Part shown: in pieces, positions 43,413 through 54,281 of the stretch
Position numbering within the stretch: the stretch's first letter is position 1
Layout of the letters: each line of letters begins with the position of its first letter
NCBI GenBank assembly: GCA_002205965.3
Contig: NADL03000450.1
Span: 310,001 to 374,000 of the forward strand
Length of the DNA: 64,000 nt
Direction: 5' to 3'
Origin: Kappaphycus alvarezii
Lineage: Eukaryota; Rhodophyta; Florideophyceae; Gigartinales; Solieriaceae
Notes under the pieces: model-generated
The model's input: only the letters and a program-made list of their open reading frames with translations
What the model was told of the DNA's origin: nothing
Databases searched by the model: none
Position numbers and translations under genes: made by a program

Positions 43413-44420
43413 TCATATAAACGCTGAACTCCTATTGCAGTTCAGAACCCTTCGGGCCATTACCCCCAAGACATTTTCATGAATATTATTAAGGTCTGGA
43501 GAGTACGAAGGCAAAGGTAAAGTTCGAACTGATTTATACTGCAGCCATTCGCTCTTACGAGTAGTATGAATCAGACAAATTCCCTGTTGGGAGATCCAAC
43601 TTTGCGTTTCCCCACACAAATACACTTCAAAAGGAAGTAAACCAGCTACAAAAATGTCGGATGTCGAGTACTTTCTCACCTCAAAACAATGAGCCCCCAC
43701 AAGCCATAGAAGGACATGGCTCCCCAAACCATCAACGAACCCCCAACGAATAAAAGCAGTTAACGTGCATTCTCAAATCGTGCCAGTAGCACATGAATCC
43801 ATCTGTACCATCCAGGTTGAACTTTTTTCATCTGAAAAGATGAATTCTATAAAACATATATTCCCTGTTGCAATTTTTGCCTAGAGAAATGCAGCAATGA
43901 AAGATTTGATCCTTGAAACATCTTCCGGTATACGAGAAACTCGACTGATTTTAGTATAACCTGGACACGCATGACAGATAAGAATATTGGGATGTTTTCG
44001 AAGCTCTTGTGCGCTTTTATTTCCCTTACATTAATCTCGAATGAACATATGCACAAAGGAAGCACTCATTTTGCTCTTTTTATGTGCGGAAGTTGCTCCA
44101 TCTTTTCGTTGTCGCTTCCAAAAGCGAAACAACGTCGTATCGTTTCATTGAAAAATATTTGCAATCTCTCTGAGCGCCATAAATTCATAGTTGAGGGCCA
44201 TTATTTGCATTTTATCAAACTGGCGGAGGTGACCTTTTACTGGTATTTTCTCGATCGCTGCTTTCTCAAGCAAGGGAAACTGTTGTTCTTGCATCAACTT
44301 TTCACTTATTTACCAGTTTTGGACGTCAGTTCCTTGACCATTTCGTTTTACCGCCAGTTATTGCTTCTGTTCCTATTTATTGCTTCTGCTTATTGCGCCG
44401 GCAGAGTGAACTGAGAAAAA
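43413..44420 (-). mobile_element. Tc1/mariner transposase relic 2
   Basis: Minus-strand sequence contains a Tc1-type C-terminal catalytic part. A G-G-S-x-M-V-W-G-like segment near 43720 is followed by QQGICLIHTTRKSEWLQYK (43600-43540), corresponding to the D-N-A-P-x-H box. LPLPSYSPDLNNIHENVLGV (43520-43460) corresponds to the S-P-D-L-N-P-I-E-N-x-W box. Upstream frames to about 44400 look like the N-terminal half but are too decayed to align by eye. It differs clearly from relic 1, so a separate lineage or age is likely. Long plus-strand frames over it are shadows. Confidence 0.6.
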
Positions 44421-44664
44421 TAATTTAAAAATCTTGGATAGAGTCTGGAAAATCATCTTAATAACTTTAAATTAGTAATTAGCGCTTAAAAATATGTTCG
44501 GAATGACAAAGGAGGTACTGATATCGATAAAAGCCGCCTACATTTGTTAGTAAGTCGGAGTGTCGCGTTTGAGTTTAAAATTTGCTCACTGTTTTAGTTG
44601 GTATACAGGGACAACCCCAGTAAATACCGAATGAATTAAAGGGGGTTGGATCTATATTTAAGTT

Positions 44665-44865
44665 TTGGGGATTTCGGAGGTTATTGATTTTTTCCAGCAT
44701 TCTTTCTTGCCCATGAAACGCATCCCAAAAACGTCAAGACTTACCACCGCAAGGTCAGGACCCGCAATACAAGCTCTTCAGGCGAAACAGGCACCTATTG
44801 CCCCATTCTGCGATCCTTCCCTCGACCATGGCTTTCAATTTCAGCCCCTAGTTTTCGATTCTTGA
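44665..44865 (+). pseudogene. Fragment like the endonuclease tail of an RT-endonuclease retroelement
   Basis: The frame reads PAIQALQAKQAPIAPFCDPS, then HGFQFQPLVFDS before its stop. This resembles the end of the restriction-like endonuclease domain of the element at 62.0-62.2 kb, where a lysine-containing helix precedes FEFQPLAFDYLG. It would be the 3' stub of a 5'-truncated insertion. The match is short, so confidence is limited. Confidence 0.35.
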
Positions 44866-45078
44866 CGGGCATCCGCGGAAATGTCTCTTACATCTAGGAG
44901 TTTCTGCCTCCTCAGATGCTACTATTCGCTGGTTTATCTACCAGCGACTCTGTTGCACCCTGTGGTATTCTGTGGCCATATACTTCATATCCCAGACTCC
45001 AAAGCACGTGGACGAAGTGTTTTATCCAGTTTGTTCTCATGTAAATAGTTGTTCAGTCATTGTACACTCCAAATATGA

Positions 45079-46000
45079 ATGAGTAAAAATGTATATTCAC
45101 GACTCGCACCCTCCCTCTGGATCCCCAACACTCAACGAGACTCAAAAATAGCTCGTGCCACTCGTCTTACTTCTTTAGAGCGGTCCCAAATCTGTGCCAG
45201 TTTGGGAAAAGGGAAGAAAATATCTGTAGTCTCAAAGCTACTACAACAGTCAGAGTTGGTAGGCGGAGCTACTACACCGATACAGAAGGGTAAGCGACTT
45301 GAAACCAGCGCACTATCGTAACAAGCGCAAAACCACAGTGAGAGGTGAAAAGCGCTTTATCCGAGCCGCATCTAATATTTGAATGAGCGATTGGGCCTTT
45401 GGTGCCTCAAAAAGCTATCCATACTAGCATGCATTAAAAAACACGAAACTAAGTTCTTAGAGAGCAACAAGTGTAACTCTGATTTTATGCACAAATTTGA
45501 GATAATGCAATGGACGAAATTCTGTGCTGGGCCAGAAATTAATTTTTGCTTTAGTTTCATCGCATCAACAGACGCAAATGTCTTAAGTGAGAAAAGGAAG
45601 ATTGCTTGCAAAATTATTGACATGGTCTTCAAAAGTCGGAGTTGATTTTACCGAGTTAAAAGCATTAAGCGAATTTATTAATGCCATCAGCAATATTTAC
45701 TAAAAACGGTGGGGCAGATTAGCATTTATTCCCTGAACGTTTGAATGCTAAAGTGCAAGCTCCTTACGTGTACAGAGAAGAAATGCTAATTAATTCGAAT
45801 TTCATAAAAGATAACGCTCCTACATGTACTATATACTGTTTGATAGGTTTGCTTCTTGGTGATAGAGTGCCCATTATGACCCGAAAAGCGCGCAATGCTG
45901 ACCTAGATCCTATATCAAATATATAGTGGCTATTGGATAAGGATTTATATACAACTAATTACCAAATTTTAACCCTAATTGTCGAAAGAAGCAGCAGTAG
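45079..46000 (+). mobile_element. Tc1/mariner transposase relic 3
   Basis: A plus-strand frame (45079-45321) holds a helix-turn-helix segment, LTSLERSQICASLGKGKKIS. It is followed in the next frame by KRKTTVRGEKRFIRAASN near 45320-45380, the second DNA-binding helix set of Tc1 elements. KKHETKFLESNKCNSDFMHK (45435-45500) fits the segment before the first catalytic aspartate. FIKDNAPTCT (45800) and NADLDPISNI (45890) correspond to the D-N-A-P and S-P-D-L-N-P-I-E-N boxes. It is decayed throughout. Its orientation is opposite to the other two Tc1 relics. Confidence 0.5.
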
Positions 46001-46269
46001 CATTGCAGTGCTGGTCTTTGTAAAGTAGCAATGGGTCTTTTCGCCCAGTGAATAGTATTGAGTAGCTCGTCAAATAGGACGCACAACAGGACACGGAATG
46101 TTAGATAAATTACTACAAAGAGAAGGATGGTGGGAGACCAGGAAAACGAACCGAATGAGACTAGCACAGTTTTCCATTTCTCTCTATATTATTTGATTTA
46201 CTCTGTCCATCTACATTACATCGAGGGAAAAGTTTGGTCCCCTAAAAACAAGTAAAATACTTTTCGTTC

Positions 46270-47178
46270 TTGTCTCTCTCACAGTTCTTCTCTTTGGGGA
46301 ATTCAGCTTCCCTGAGAAGCGGCAATCTGGATGGACTCCTTATTGAGTTCAATAAACGAAAATTAACTCAATTAAAATCATTCTTCCGCATAGACGGTGA
46401 GAGAAGTCCAAAAATAAAAGCAGGGGAAATTATGGACATCATCGCACTACTCACCGTCGAGCTCTACAGCATCACTAATGACTTGGAAATCCCACACCAC
46501 ATCCATGACTTCATCTAATTTATCCTAGTCCTCTCTCCGGGCAATTTACATGGGGTTTTCAAGCGAAGACAGTACAAAATTCGCTTAAATTCGATAAAAA
46601 AGGATTGATGCTACCAGAATATTGCTTCTCTCCGTATCAATTCCCCTTTTCTAACAAAATAAAGTCCTAATCTCAGCTGATCATCCCTTTCCTAGAGAGA
46701 AACTTCCTTTCCCAAATATTTTCCCCTCCACTTGATTAACCTCTCTCTCTCCTACACTAACTCAATCAACGTTGTAGACCTATTGCATCAGCGTCCACTT
46801 ACTTTGCTTCTGGGCAGCCCATGTACTCTCGTTGCCTCCCTCCGCACCCAAACTCCCAAAACAATCCATCCGACCACATCCCCGTCACTCAAATTTCAAC
46901 CCTTCTCCCTCACCCCCTCTGTATTGCTGGAACTGCGAAAAAATCATTTTCTCAACAAATACCCCTATCCCAAAAATATCCAAAAAATTACCGAAAATAG
47001 TCTTCGTTTTTATTCTAAGAAATACCCGAATCAAGAAACTCAATTCTTGAAACGAGTACTTTTCGAAACTATCGACAATATTTCAAAACTTGACGATAGT
47101 TCTCATCCAGATAGCGCTCATGATACCCGCCCATTTGAAAACCCGGAGACAAACCCCGTCGAAGAATCCAACGCTTAA
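46270..47178 (+). pseudogene. gag: copia gag remnant
   Basis: Frames 46270-46518 and 46732-47178 give gag-like helical sequence. Near 46925-46975 two frames overlap to give a C-W-N-C pair followed by N-H-F-L-N-K-Y, matching a CX2C...H...C zinc knuckle in which the last cysteine has become tyrosine. The rest is low-complexity and charged (PNQETQFLKRVLFETIDNIS). It is not a working protein as written. Confidence 0.55.
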
Positions 47179-47249
47179 CATGCATTCGACCCCTTCTCCT
47201 CACACCAAAATATTCATGATCAGCCTCCCATTTCCATCCCTTTGATAAC

Positions 47250-47695
47250 AATAAAGACGATTCTACGGATTTTTGACCGGGGATCTACCAACAATCCGCA
47301 GTCAGATCCCTTTCCCCCTACCTGCGCCGTAATGTCACAGATACTACCTGTACTATTGCAAATGTACTCCATACCAAAATCTCGAATTTCACACCCTCGT
47401 CCCTTTCTCGCTTTAATGGTGCATGTATTGATATTGGTGCTCAAAAGTCAGTTATAGGAAAAAAGCAGCTGCATGTAGCAAAATGACTGGATGCAAGATG
47501 ACTCCTAACCAGACAAATACCGTCTTTCGCTTCAGTCATGGAACCTTTGCTTCTTTCGGGATTCTTCTAGTTCGCATACCTTGTCCTGATCGATCCTTTA
47601 TAACAATTTGTATGGATTTTGTCACTGCGGATATATCTATGCGATTAGAGCTCGACGTCCTAGACAGGAAAAGAATTGTCGCCGATAACGTCTAA
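47250..47695 (+). pseudogene. copia aspartic protease
   Basis: CIDIGAQKSVIGKKQLHVAK (about 47421-47480) fits the copia protease active site D-T-G-A, with isoleucine in place of threonine. It is followed after a frame change by FRFSHGTFASFGILLVRIPC and LELDVLDRKRIVADN, the second half of the fold. This would release the copia proteins from the polyprotein. Confidence 0.65.
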
Positions 47696-47721
47696 AATCT
47701 CCCCCTAAGCAAGAATTAAAA

Positions 47722-48526
47722 TTGTTCGCTGCCCCTCACTCGAAAGCATGGGCGATTGTACCTAGAATGGGACTACACCTCCGTCCTTTTCTCCCAACGT
47801 CAGTTGCGTCGTCTTCATTACCACTTCTTTCACCCTCCCGACGAAAAATTTATAACCTTATCGCTAGGACACACCCCGATAAGGCAACCCCTGAAACAAA
47901 GCAACTCCTCCAACAAATCACAGATTCATGTCAGACTTGTCAACATTTTTCCCCTCGACCCAATCATTCAAAGTTTCGTCTCCAGACAAAATAGTCTTCA
48001 ATTCCAAGATATCTCTGGACCTCATGTTTCTCCATATCAAAAACGTCCCAAACCCGTCCTCCGTGTCGTAGACCTCAGTACAAAAATTTCGGCAGTCCTC
48101 TTCTTACAAGGTGAATCGAATGAATATATTTGGTACACTTTTCTCCAAATTTGGGCTACCATTTACAATGGTTACCCTGACACCATACGCAATGATCATG
48201 GCTCCGTCTTCACTTCGGCTCGCTTCCAGGACATTGCTTCAATGTCGAGTATCAGACTTGATCTCTCAAATGTTGAAAGCCATAATTCTCTTGGAGCTGT
48301 CGAAAAATACCGCAACCTGTTGCGCAGGATCTACCTCAAAGTCTCCCTAGAATACCCCCAACTAGACCCTCATATCATTCTTTCCCTTTCAGTCAAAGCC
48401 ATGAATGATACCATGAATGCGGATGGGGCAGAAATGGAAACTATTAACTCCCGGCTGCGTATTCAAAAGGCACTTCTATCCAACATTCCTTTTTCCTCTA
48501 CTTTGAACTTGGAAACAGGTCAATAG
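47722..48526 (+). pseudogene. copia integrase with pre-integrase zinc region
   Basis: The pre-integrase part contains LIARTHPDKATPETKQLLQQ and SCQTCQHFSPRP, the H-H-C-C zinc-binding region (47855-47960). The catalytic core in 47756-48526 reads VLRVVDLSTKISAVLFLQGE (first aspartate), IRNDHGSVFTS (second aspartate) and NVESHNSLGAVEKYRNLLRR (glutamate), then LSVKAMNDTMNADG. Only a few frame changes occur, and the core is nearly intact. Confidence 0.85.
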
Positions 48527-48529
48527 GTA

Positions 48530-49460
48530 TTAGTTTATCGTAAGAAGGAGCATATAAAATGGCTTGGACCGTTCAAAATCTTACGCATTGAAGGAAAACA
48601 AGCCTTCACCGACAAGGATGGAACTGAAACTCAATTTTCAGTTAACAACCTTCGTCCGTACATAAGAAACTTGAACCATCTACTATCCGCGGATGACAAA
48701 GTCGCCGTCATTCTACACTCCATGTTAACAACCTTCAATCATAAACCACCGAAGGGATTACCAGTCCACTTCTCAGAAACGCTCCATCCTAAATGTTCTT
48801 TAGATATCTCCCGTAATTTTTGGGCGCTATACGTACAGAATACAAGGCCTCCTGGACCGTAAGGTCTGAACTACTGTTTCAAAGTCGCTTCCCCAAAGAA
48901 AGCTAACATTTTGAACGGTAAATTCGAACTTACCATAAAAATATCGATGCAGACGCACCCTTCTACAAAGGTCGATTCGTCGCGCAAGGGCACCGAGACA
49001 AGGATAAAAACATATTGGTCCATAACTCCCGAAATTAAGACAATATTGAACCAGAGTCATATCTTCATTGGCGGCAATTCTGAAATTACGCATCTGGAGC
49101 AACGATGTCAGCCAGGCTTACCTTCAGCCTTCAGAAGTTCTCTGCCGAAATGTCTACTTAAGACCCCTCCTCAGTTGGGACTCGCAAATGATAAGATTCT
49201 CAAGCTATTCAAGCCCCTTTGCGTTCTACCGGGTGCTGGAGATTACTGGAATCGCACAATGGCTGCACACCTTAAAAAAGACCTCGAACTTTCTCCGTCA
49301 TTGAGTGACATGGATCTGTTCTCCTCAAGTAATTCTAATGGTCTACAAGGCCTGATAGGTGTCTATTTTGATGATTCAATCCTCTGTGGCAACAGGCCGT
49401 TTCTTCGTCTTTCAGGACAAATGATTGAAAACTTTAATTCTAGGGAATCTATGGAATAGT
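48530..49460 (+). pseudogene. copia reverse transcriptase, broken
   Basis: APFYKGRFVAQGHRDKDKNI near 48955 matches the copia approach motif. WSNDVSQAYLQPSEVLCRN (49096-49155) carries the first catalytic aspartate with the typical A-Y-L-Q. GAGDYWNRTMAAHLKKDLEL follows, and GVYFDDSILCG (49359-49391) is the Y-x-D-D box as Y-F-D-D. Frame changes occur near 48910, 49070 and 49190. Confidence 0.8.
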
Positions 49461-50285
49461 CCTCTCACAAAGATCATATATCTCTAAGCTTTCCACTCTT
49501 GCCTGAAGACTCATCTTTTGAGGAGTACCACTCCCTCCGTGCAAAGCTTGCTTGGGCCACTCACACCCGCCAAGATATTTCTCGTGCCGTCGCCTTAGCT
49601 GCCCAGGTTACAAAAAGTCAATTCAATTCAGACAAAATCACAAATCTGAACAAAATAGTGACGCACGTCCAGAAACACCAACATATCTTTTTCGTACTCT
49701 CCCCTGGATATCAACTCTCTCTGCATCACTGTATACTCTGATAATGCCTTCTCCAATAATACTAATCTTACCTCTCAGCTAGGTTTTATTATCCTATTAC
49801 TGGACGCTTCGAGCAAGTATCTTATACTCCACTTTCCCAGCAAGAAGAGCCATTGCATCTTTCGCTCTGTTCTAGCAGCTGATATACTTGTGTTCACGGA
49901 TGCCTTTAATTTGCATATACACTTCGAATAGACCTCCAACAATTCCTTCACTGAGACATTCCTTTGAATATGCTTGCAGACTCAAAGTTCCTCTCTCAAT
50001 TCATTACAAAATGCTCTTCAAGCGCAGAAAAAAAGGCTTATGATGGATATCACCGCTGTCAAACATGCTTACGATCGCAACGATATTTCAAATGTTGGGC
50101 TTGTGCGCACAGCTGCGAATCCAGCTAATGCCTTCACCAGGGTAAACCGCTGCTCCGCCTTGACTACAATCCTGGAGAACCAAATTGGTCGCTTTCCATT
50201 GAGCAATGGGGCATACATAAAAACCATACCTCTGTACCTCCTGAGTCTCACGACCAGAATTCCGGGGAGTGTTAATCATTCCTAG
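49461..50285 (+). pseudogene. copia RNase H and 3' end
   Basis: KLAWATHTRQDISRAVALAA (49543-49600) is the conserved stretch after the copia reverse transcriptase (L-x-W...T-R-P-D-I). Broken RNase H sequence follows to about 50,285, ending with VGLVRTAANPANAFTRV, which corresponds to the usual final N-x-A-D-x-L-T-K region. Confidence 0.65.
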
Positions 50286-51435
50286 GTTACCCAGCGATTC
50301 GACACAATCAGGTACAGTATAGTAGTTTGAGTTGTCAAATACTGTATGTGGGTGACTTAGCCCTACACTATGTACATTCAAATAGGGTGATGATGCAATT
50401 CCCCTTTTAGGCTCCCCTTATAGGTAGCGCTTCCTCTATTAGGTCCATCCTACTGGGGCGGAGTCTGCTTCCTATCGTATTATCCTTGTTGCTAGTTGGC
50501 TGGTAGCGAAACGTTAGAATTTACATTGTTTCACGGGCCTCGGTCTCCTACAGACCTCGCCCTGTTATCTTAATCAATGTAGTTCTGTCTTTGCTACCTA
50601 CCTAGAGTAAAATAAATACCGAGGTTCGGCCGAGTAGCGGCCTGAACAGCCACCGGTTCACAAAGTTCAATCCAACCGGTCAAGTCAAAGCAAAAGGGCT
50701 CTGTTATCCCGACAGAAACCCGTGCTTATTAAAAATGCACTAGACTGTGTACGGATCAGTTTACTGGCTTTAGTGCGCTAGAGCCCTCTGTTACTCAAGT
50801 GTTGGTGCAATAGCCCTTTCAATGGCCAGTATGCAGATTCCAAGAATCTTCTTTTGTGCCATCTTGACCTCGGGAAGCTCAAGATCCTGTAGTCACTTCC
50901 TAAGCGAATAAATATTTCACTGCCCAATGCAGTGGGGGACATCGCTGAGCGGGGTGTCCATTGCGCGGGGTGCCCATTTGCGTTAGCCAGCAACAAACTC
51001 CTTTATTCTCTCCTTTCTATTGAGCTCATGACTATGTCTACTATTATCGAGATCATCTATTCCTGCGACACGGCAATAGAGTGTGTTGTACTCTGCAAGT
51101 GCAACTTGTACACCATTGGCAACCCGGCTACCAGGACTAACAATGCTGTCGAAGTTCTACTGGATTCTACCGTTCTCGGTTCCATCGCCTCTTCTGTTAT
51201 TCTACGGTTTACTGTCCAGAATTCTGCAGACCTACCACAGCTCTCCGGATCTATTCTGCTCTCTATTTTAACTGAATTCAAGGGATCTAGCTCTACTACT
51301 CTATAAATAGAGGTTGTGCGCTTCTGGCTCTTTGTTCTCTGTACTGGTTCTCAGTACCTGGGCCTCATTGTTTATTCATTGCTCATCTGATTTTAGTTTT
51401 TCGATTGAATTCCCTACCCACCCTGGATCCCAACC
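50286..51435 (+). other. Non-coding stretch after copia; possible LTR/promoter
   Basis: No supported gene in about 1.15 kb. The string CTCTATAAATAGAG at 51299-51312 is a strong TATA-box-like site inside a short palindrome, followed by pyrimidine-rich sequence as in an LTR leader or a gene promoter. Related GGGCTCTGTTA/AGAGCCCTCTGTTA strings lie near 50697 and 50779 in opposite sense. Without a second copy I cannot call an LTR. Confidence 0.35.
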
Positions 51436-51891
51436 TTACATACCTGCTGGATTATCGCCCTTGTGTAGGTCCTTGACCTTGTCGCCGATTCTCCTTGCAC
51501 GGTAGACAGCAGCGGTCGCGCGGTGCGCAGTGACATAGCGGATTGCTGCGAGGACAGGATTTTCGGCGAAGGCGTCGGGAGACGTCCCGCTGTAGCAGTC
51601 TATTCCGTCAAGTGTTGTACGACAGCGATCAGTAAAGGGGAGGTTTTCAGCAAAGAGTTTGCCAGCAATGCAACCGAGGGTATGGATTACACGTTTTCCT
51701 TGCTGTAAAGCTGTCTTACATTCAACATCATTGAGCTTGGCCCAGTGGGCCCAACCGTATGCAGAGGTTCGCTGTAAATCAAAAACGAAGGGCAAAAAAA
51801 AGTTTTTGTTAAAAAAAATTCTTACAGTGACCCCTTCTGAGCCCCCTCCAACTTGGTCACACCGTTTATCTAAATGCGTCACACGCGTCAT
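51436..51891 (-). CDS. Small unknown protein, cysteine-containing
   Basis: The 151-codon minus-strand frame starts at 51891 and is uninterrupted. After an N-terminal part with a phenylalanine-rich hydrophobic patch (FFNKNFFLPFVF) it reads AYGWAHWAKLNDVECKTALQ, HTLGCIAGKLFAENLPFTDR and AAIRYVTAHRATAAVYRARR. Four cysteines (V-E-C, L-G-C, D-R-C, I-D-C) lie within 45 residues and could form disulfides or bind metal. It is divergent from the MIT-domain gene at 52005, leaving 113 bases. No family is recognised. It could also be a chance frame next to a possible LTR. Confidence 0.35.
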   Translation of the reverse strand: MTRVTHLDKRCDQVGGGSEGVTVRIFFNKNFFLPFVFDLQRTSAYGWAHWAKLNDVECKTALQQGKRVIHTLGCIAGKLFAENLPFTDRCRTTLDGIDCYSGTSPDAFAENPVLAAIRYVTAHRATAAVYRARRIGDKVKDLHKGDNPAGM

Positions 51892-52004
51892 GTCGCCTCG
51901 TCGGAGGACAAGACACGGCAGTTCCCGTCACTGAACACGTTCTGCTTGTCCAAGCTCGCCCCATATTTCCTTGGAAGTCTCTGCACCAGACCGCGCAATC
52001 CGCA

Positions 52005-53548
52005 ATGAACTTCTTTAACCGGAATAGTGCCCCAACTCCCGACTCCCCAACCTCCCCTCCTCCCTCTGAGCCACCACTTCATCCCCTCCCGTATCAATGG
52101 ATACACCCACCGCACCCTCCACAAACCCCTCCAGTGCTCCTCCTTCTAGCGATCCGCCCAAAAAGTTTCGTTTCCCCCGATTCAGAAACCCCTTGCTGGC
52201 AGAAACAACCAATCCTCTGACAATTCCCATGAAAACTCTGTCCCCAACACCGATATAAAGACCCCTACTCCGGAGCAACTCGCACGCCGTGCCGCACGTC
52301 GCGCTGAACGTCAACGTCTCCATGACGAATGGGTTGAAAAGAACCATGAGCGTCGAAAACAAGCCGTCCTCCAGAATCGTCTCTACGAACCACTTCCCGA
52401 ACCACCTCATATCAATTCCGATTCCGAACACGACGATAATGAAGAGGAAGAACCTGAAGCCGTCGCAATGCCGCCTCCGACGCAACTGCCACATTTTGAT
52501 GGTCCACAGCCAGTAGGGATCAGTAACGCAGAAGAACGCCCGCAGCATGCGAGTACCGAGAGTGGAGTAGATCCAGGACCGTATCTGCCTCCACGACCGG
52601 AAGTTTATGACGGAAATCAGGAGGGTGCACATATGGCTACACCTGCTGGTGCTCACATGGCTACACCTGCTGCCGCACACATGGCTATACCTGCTGGAGC
52701 TCAGGTTACGGCAGGTCAAGGTGGGGCTGGGATGCCTATGCCGACAGGTCCGCCTAGGGACCTGATGGCTGAGGCGAGAATGGCTGATATGTTTGGCAGG
52801 GAGGCGTTTACTGGCGTGAAGGGTGTGGCGGGCAGGAGAAGGCGCCATGGCTGGGTATTCAGGAATGAGCAGGGAGGGGAGATGGGACAGATGTATGGCA
52901 GAGGGGACGGTGTGGGTCGCGGAGCGCCGCAGGGACCCGCACAAGTTGGATGGGGGGATGCATACGGCAGTGTTCCTGGTCATCACATGCAGCGGAATCC
53001 GATGATGGGTCGTAACAATCCCGCTTCGGATATTGATTACACATTATCCGAGAAGATTCGAAGGGGGAGAGAACTAGGCCGATTGGCTGTGTCACAAGAG
53101 GAGCAGGGGAATTTGGGAGCAGCAGAGTCTGGATACATGAAGGCGTTGGAACTATTAATCCCCGCGACAAGGAGTTGGAAGTGGGAAATGAGCTGAGTAA
53201 AACGCAAGGATGACGATGAAGATGAAGGTACAAAGGGAGGCAGCCGCGATGTTGGATCGCGTTGAGGAACTCAAAGTGTTTTTGAAGGCCAATGGGCCGG
53301 CAGTGCCGAACGAAATACCGGTGGTACCAGGAGCGGCACCGTCACAGCCCAGAGGGAGAGGCAATCAGGGTGGGGGCTGGAGTGACGGAGGTGGCCGTAC
53401 CACTGGTGGAGGGATACCGGAGGACCTGCCGCCGGACTTGGCAAAATTGTCGATCGGCGGGCCACCAAAAGTGAGTGAGCAAGGTGCAAAGAAAGCACAC
53501 ACAACCTGCCACCGCCGCCACCGCCGCCGCCATTCTTTGATGGGATGA
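52005..53548 (+). CDS. MIT-domain protein, copy A, frame-broken
   Basis: MIT domains are three-helix modules that bind ESCRT-III tails in membrane remodelling. The protein starts MNFFNRNSAPTPDSP, has a basic patch (PPKKFRFPRFRNP), a charged helix (LARRAARRAERQRLHDEWVE) and an acidic run (SDSEHDDNEEEEPE). A repeat of GAHMATPA-type units follows at 52625-52700. The MIT domain is RGRELGRLAVSQEEQGNLGA through ALELLI (53065-53155), then REAAAMLDRVEELKVFLKAN (53240-53300) in the next frame. A glycine-rich linker, the helix EDLPPDLAKLSI and a polyproline run end the recognisable part. Unlike copy B, I find no RING finger downstream. Divergent from the small gene at 51891. Confidence 0.65.
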
Positions 53549-54281
53549 ATCGCGTAACTTGTAAGCAATTACGTCGCTTTGCCAAGGTCTGCTTTCAATG
53601 CCAATTACGGAATGATGGGCCTTTTCTTCAAGAATATCAGAGATTTTCATCGTGTGTGTACCGTTTCAAAAACCGTAGCTTGCAGCGATGGCGTGGTTGC
53701 GCTGTTTCGCTCCACCAAGTAGCTCGACAGATGCCGTAGCGGGAGTGCAATCCTGGCTTTTCGCTGGGGAAACGATGCCAGTCTGTGATTCTGAGATGAA
53801 ATTTTTGAAAGGAACATCAGTCCTCGTACCGGGAGGAAGGCTGTGGTTGTGCATTTGAGAAGGCCATCTCCAACACTATGCTCAGTAGACAGAGCAGAAA
53901 TAAAGGGTTACTTGGACCGATTTCGTCCACAGTTGAAAACTTGAATTTTTCTACCAGCAATGCAGTGAAGGGACCGAAATCTCATCCAGCAATATCACTG
54001 CTGTTTACAGCAAGGTTGCATCCCGTAATCATGAGCTAGTACTGTACAGTAAACAGTGCACCCTAATTGGTCTCTTGGTCTTTCCACTGCGAATTATTGA
54101 GGGTCATCATAAACCAATGATCCTATTTTATCATTTCCAGCCTTGGGTTCTTTTCGGCTATCTCAACTCACTGTCTAGTCCTACTGATCGCTTAGGTCAG
54201 CAGTGCCCGCTGATTCTTTCCGGCATTTTCAACAGTCTCATTCGTATCCCCGCCCCCTCCCCACAAGTTATTTCATCTGAA
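53549..54281. other. Spacer between the two MIT-domain copies
   Basis: The first 200 bases may contain a diverged C-terminus of copy A (a frame to 53739 has several cysteines). After that I see no gene. A TACTGTACAGTA unit lies near 54040. The last 50 bases before 54282 are the presumed leader of copy B. Confidence 0.35.

Larger units (their letters stand above)
46270..50285 (+). mobile_element. Ty1/copia LTR retrotransposon internal region, decayed
   Basis: The order gag with zinc knuckle, protease, integrase, reverse transcriptase, RNase H is that of Ty1/copia, with integrase before reverse transcriptase. Frames change often and stops occur. I looked for matching long terminal repeats on both sides and could not identify a pair. 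The TATAAATA-containing stretch near 51302 could belong to an LTR but has no partner in the window. Domains are listed separately. Confidence 0.85.

Noticed and set aside
43971..44414. 147-codon plus-strand hydrophobic open frame
   Set aside because: It lies opposite the N-terminal part of the second Tc1 relic; its hydrophobicity mirrors charged codons on the other strand.
50286..51435. 3' LTR of the copia element
   Set aside because: A TATA-like box is present but I found no second copy upstream of the element, which an LTR requires.
52015..52986. 323-codon minus-strand open frame
   Set aside because: It lies opposite the MIT-domain gene; the plus strand has a recognisable domain and a duplicate, and the minus frame is broken in that duplicate.
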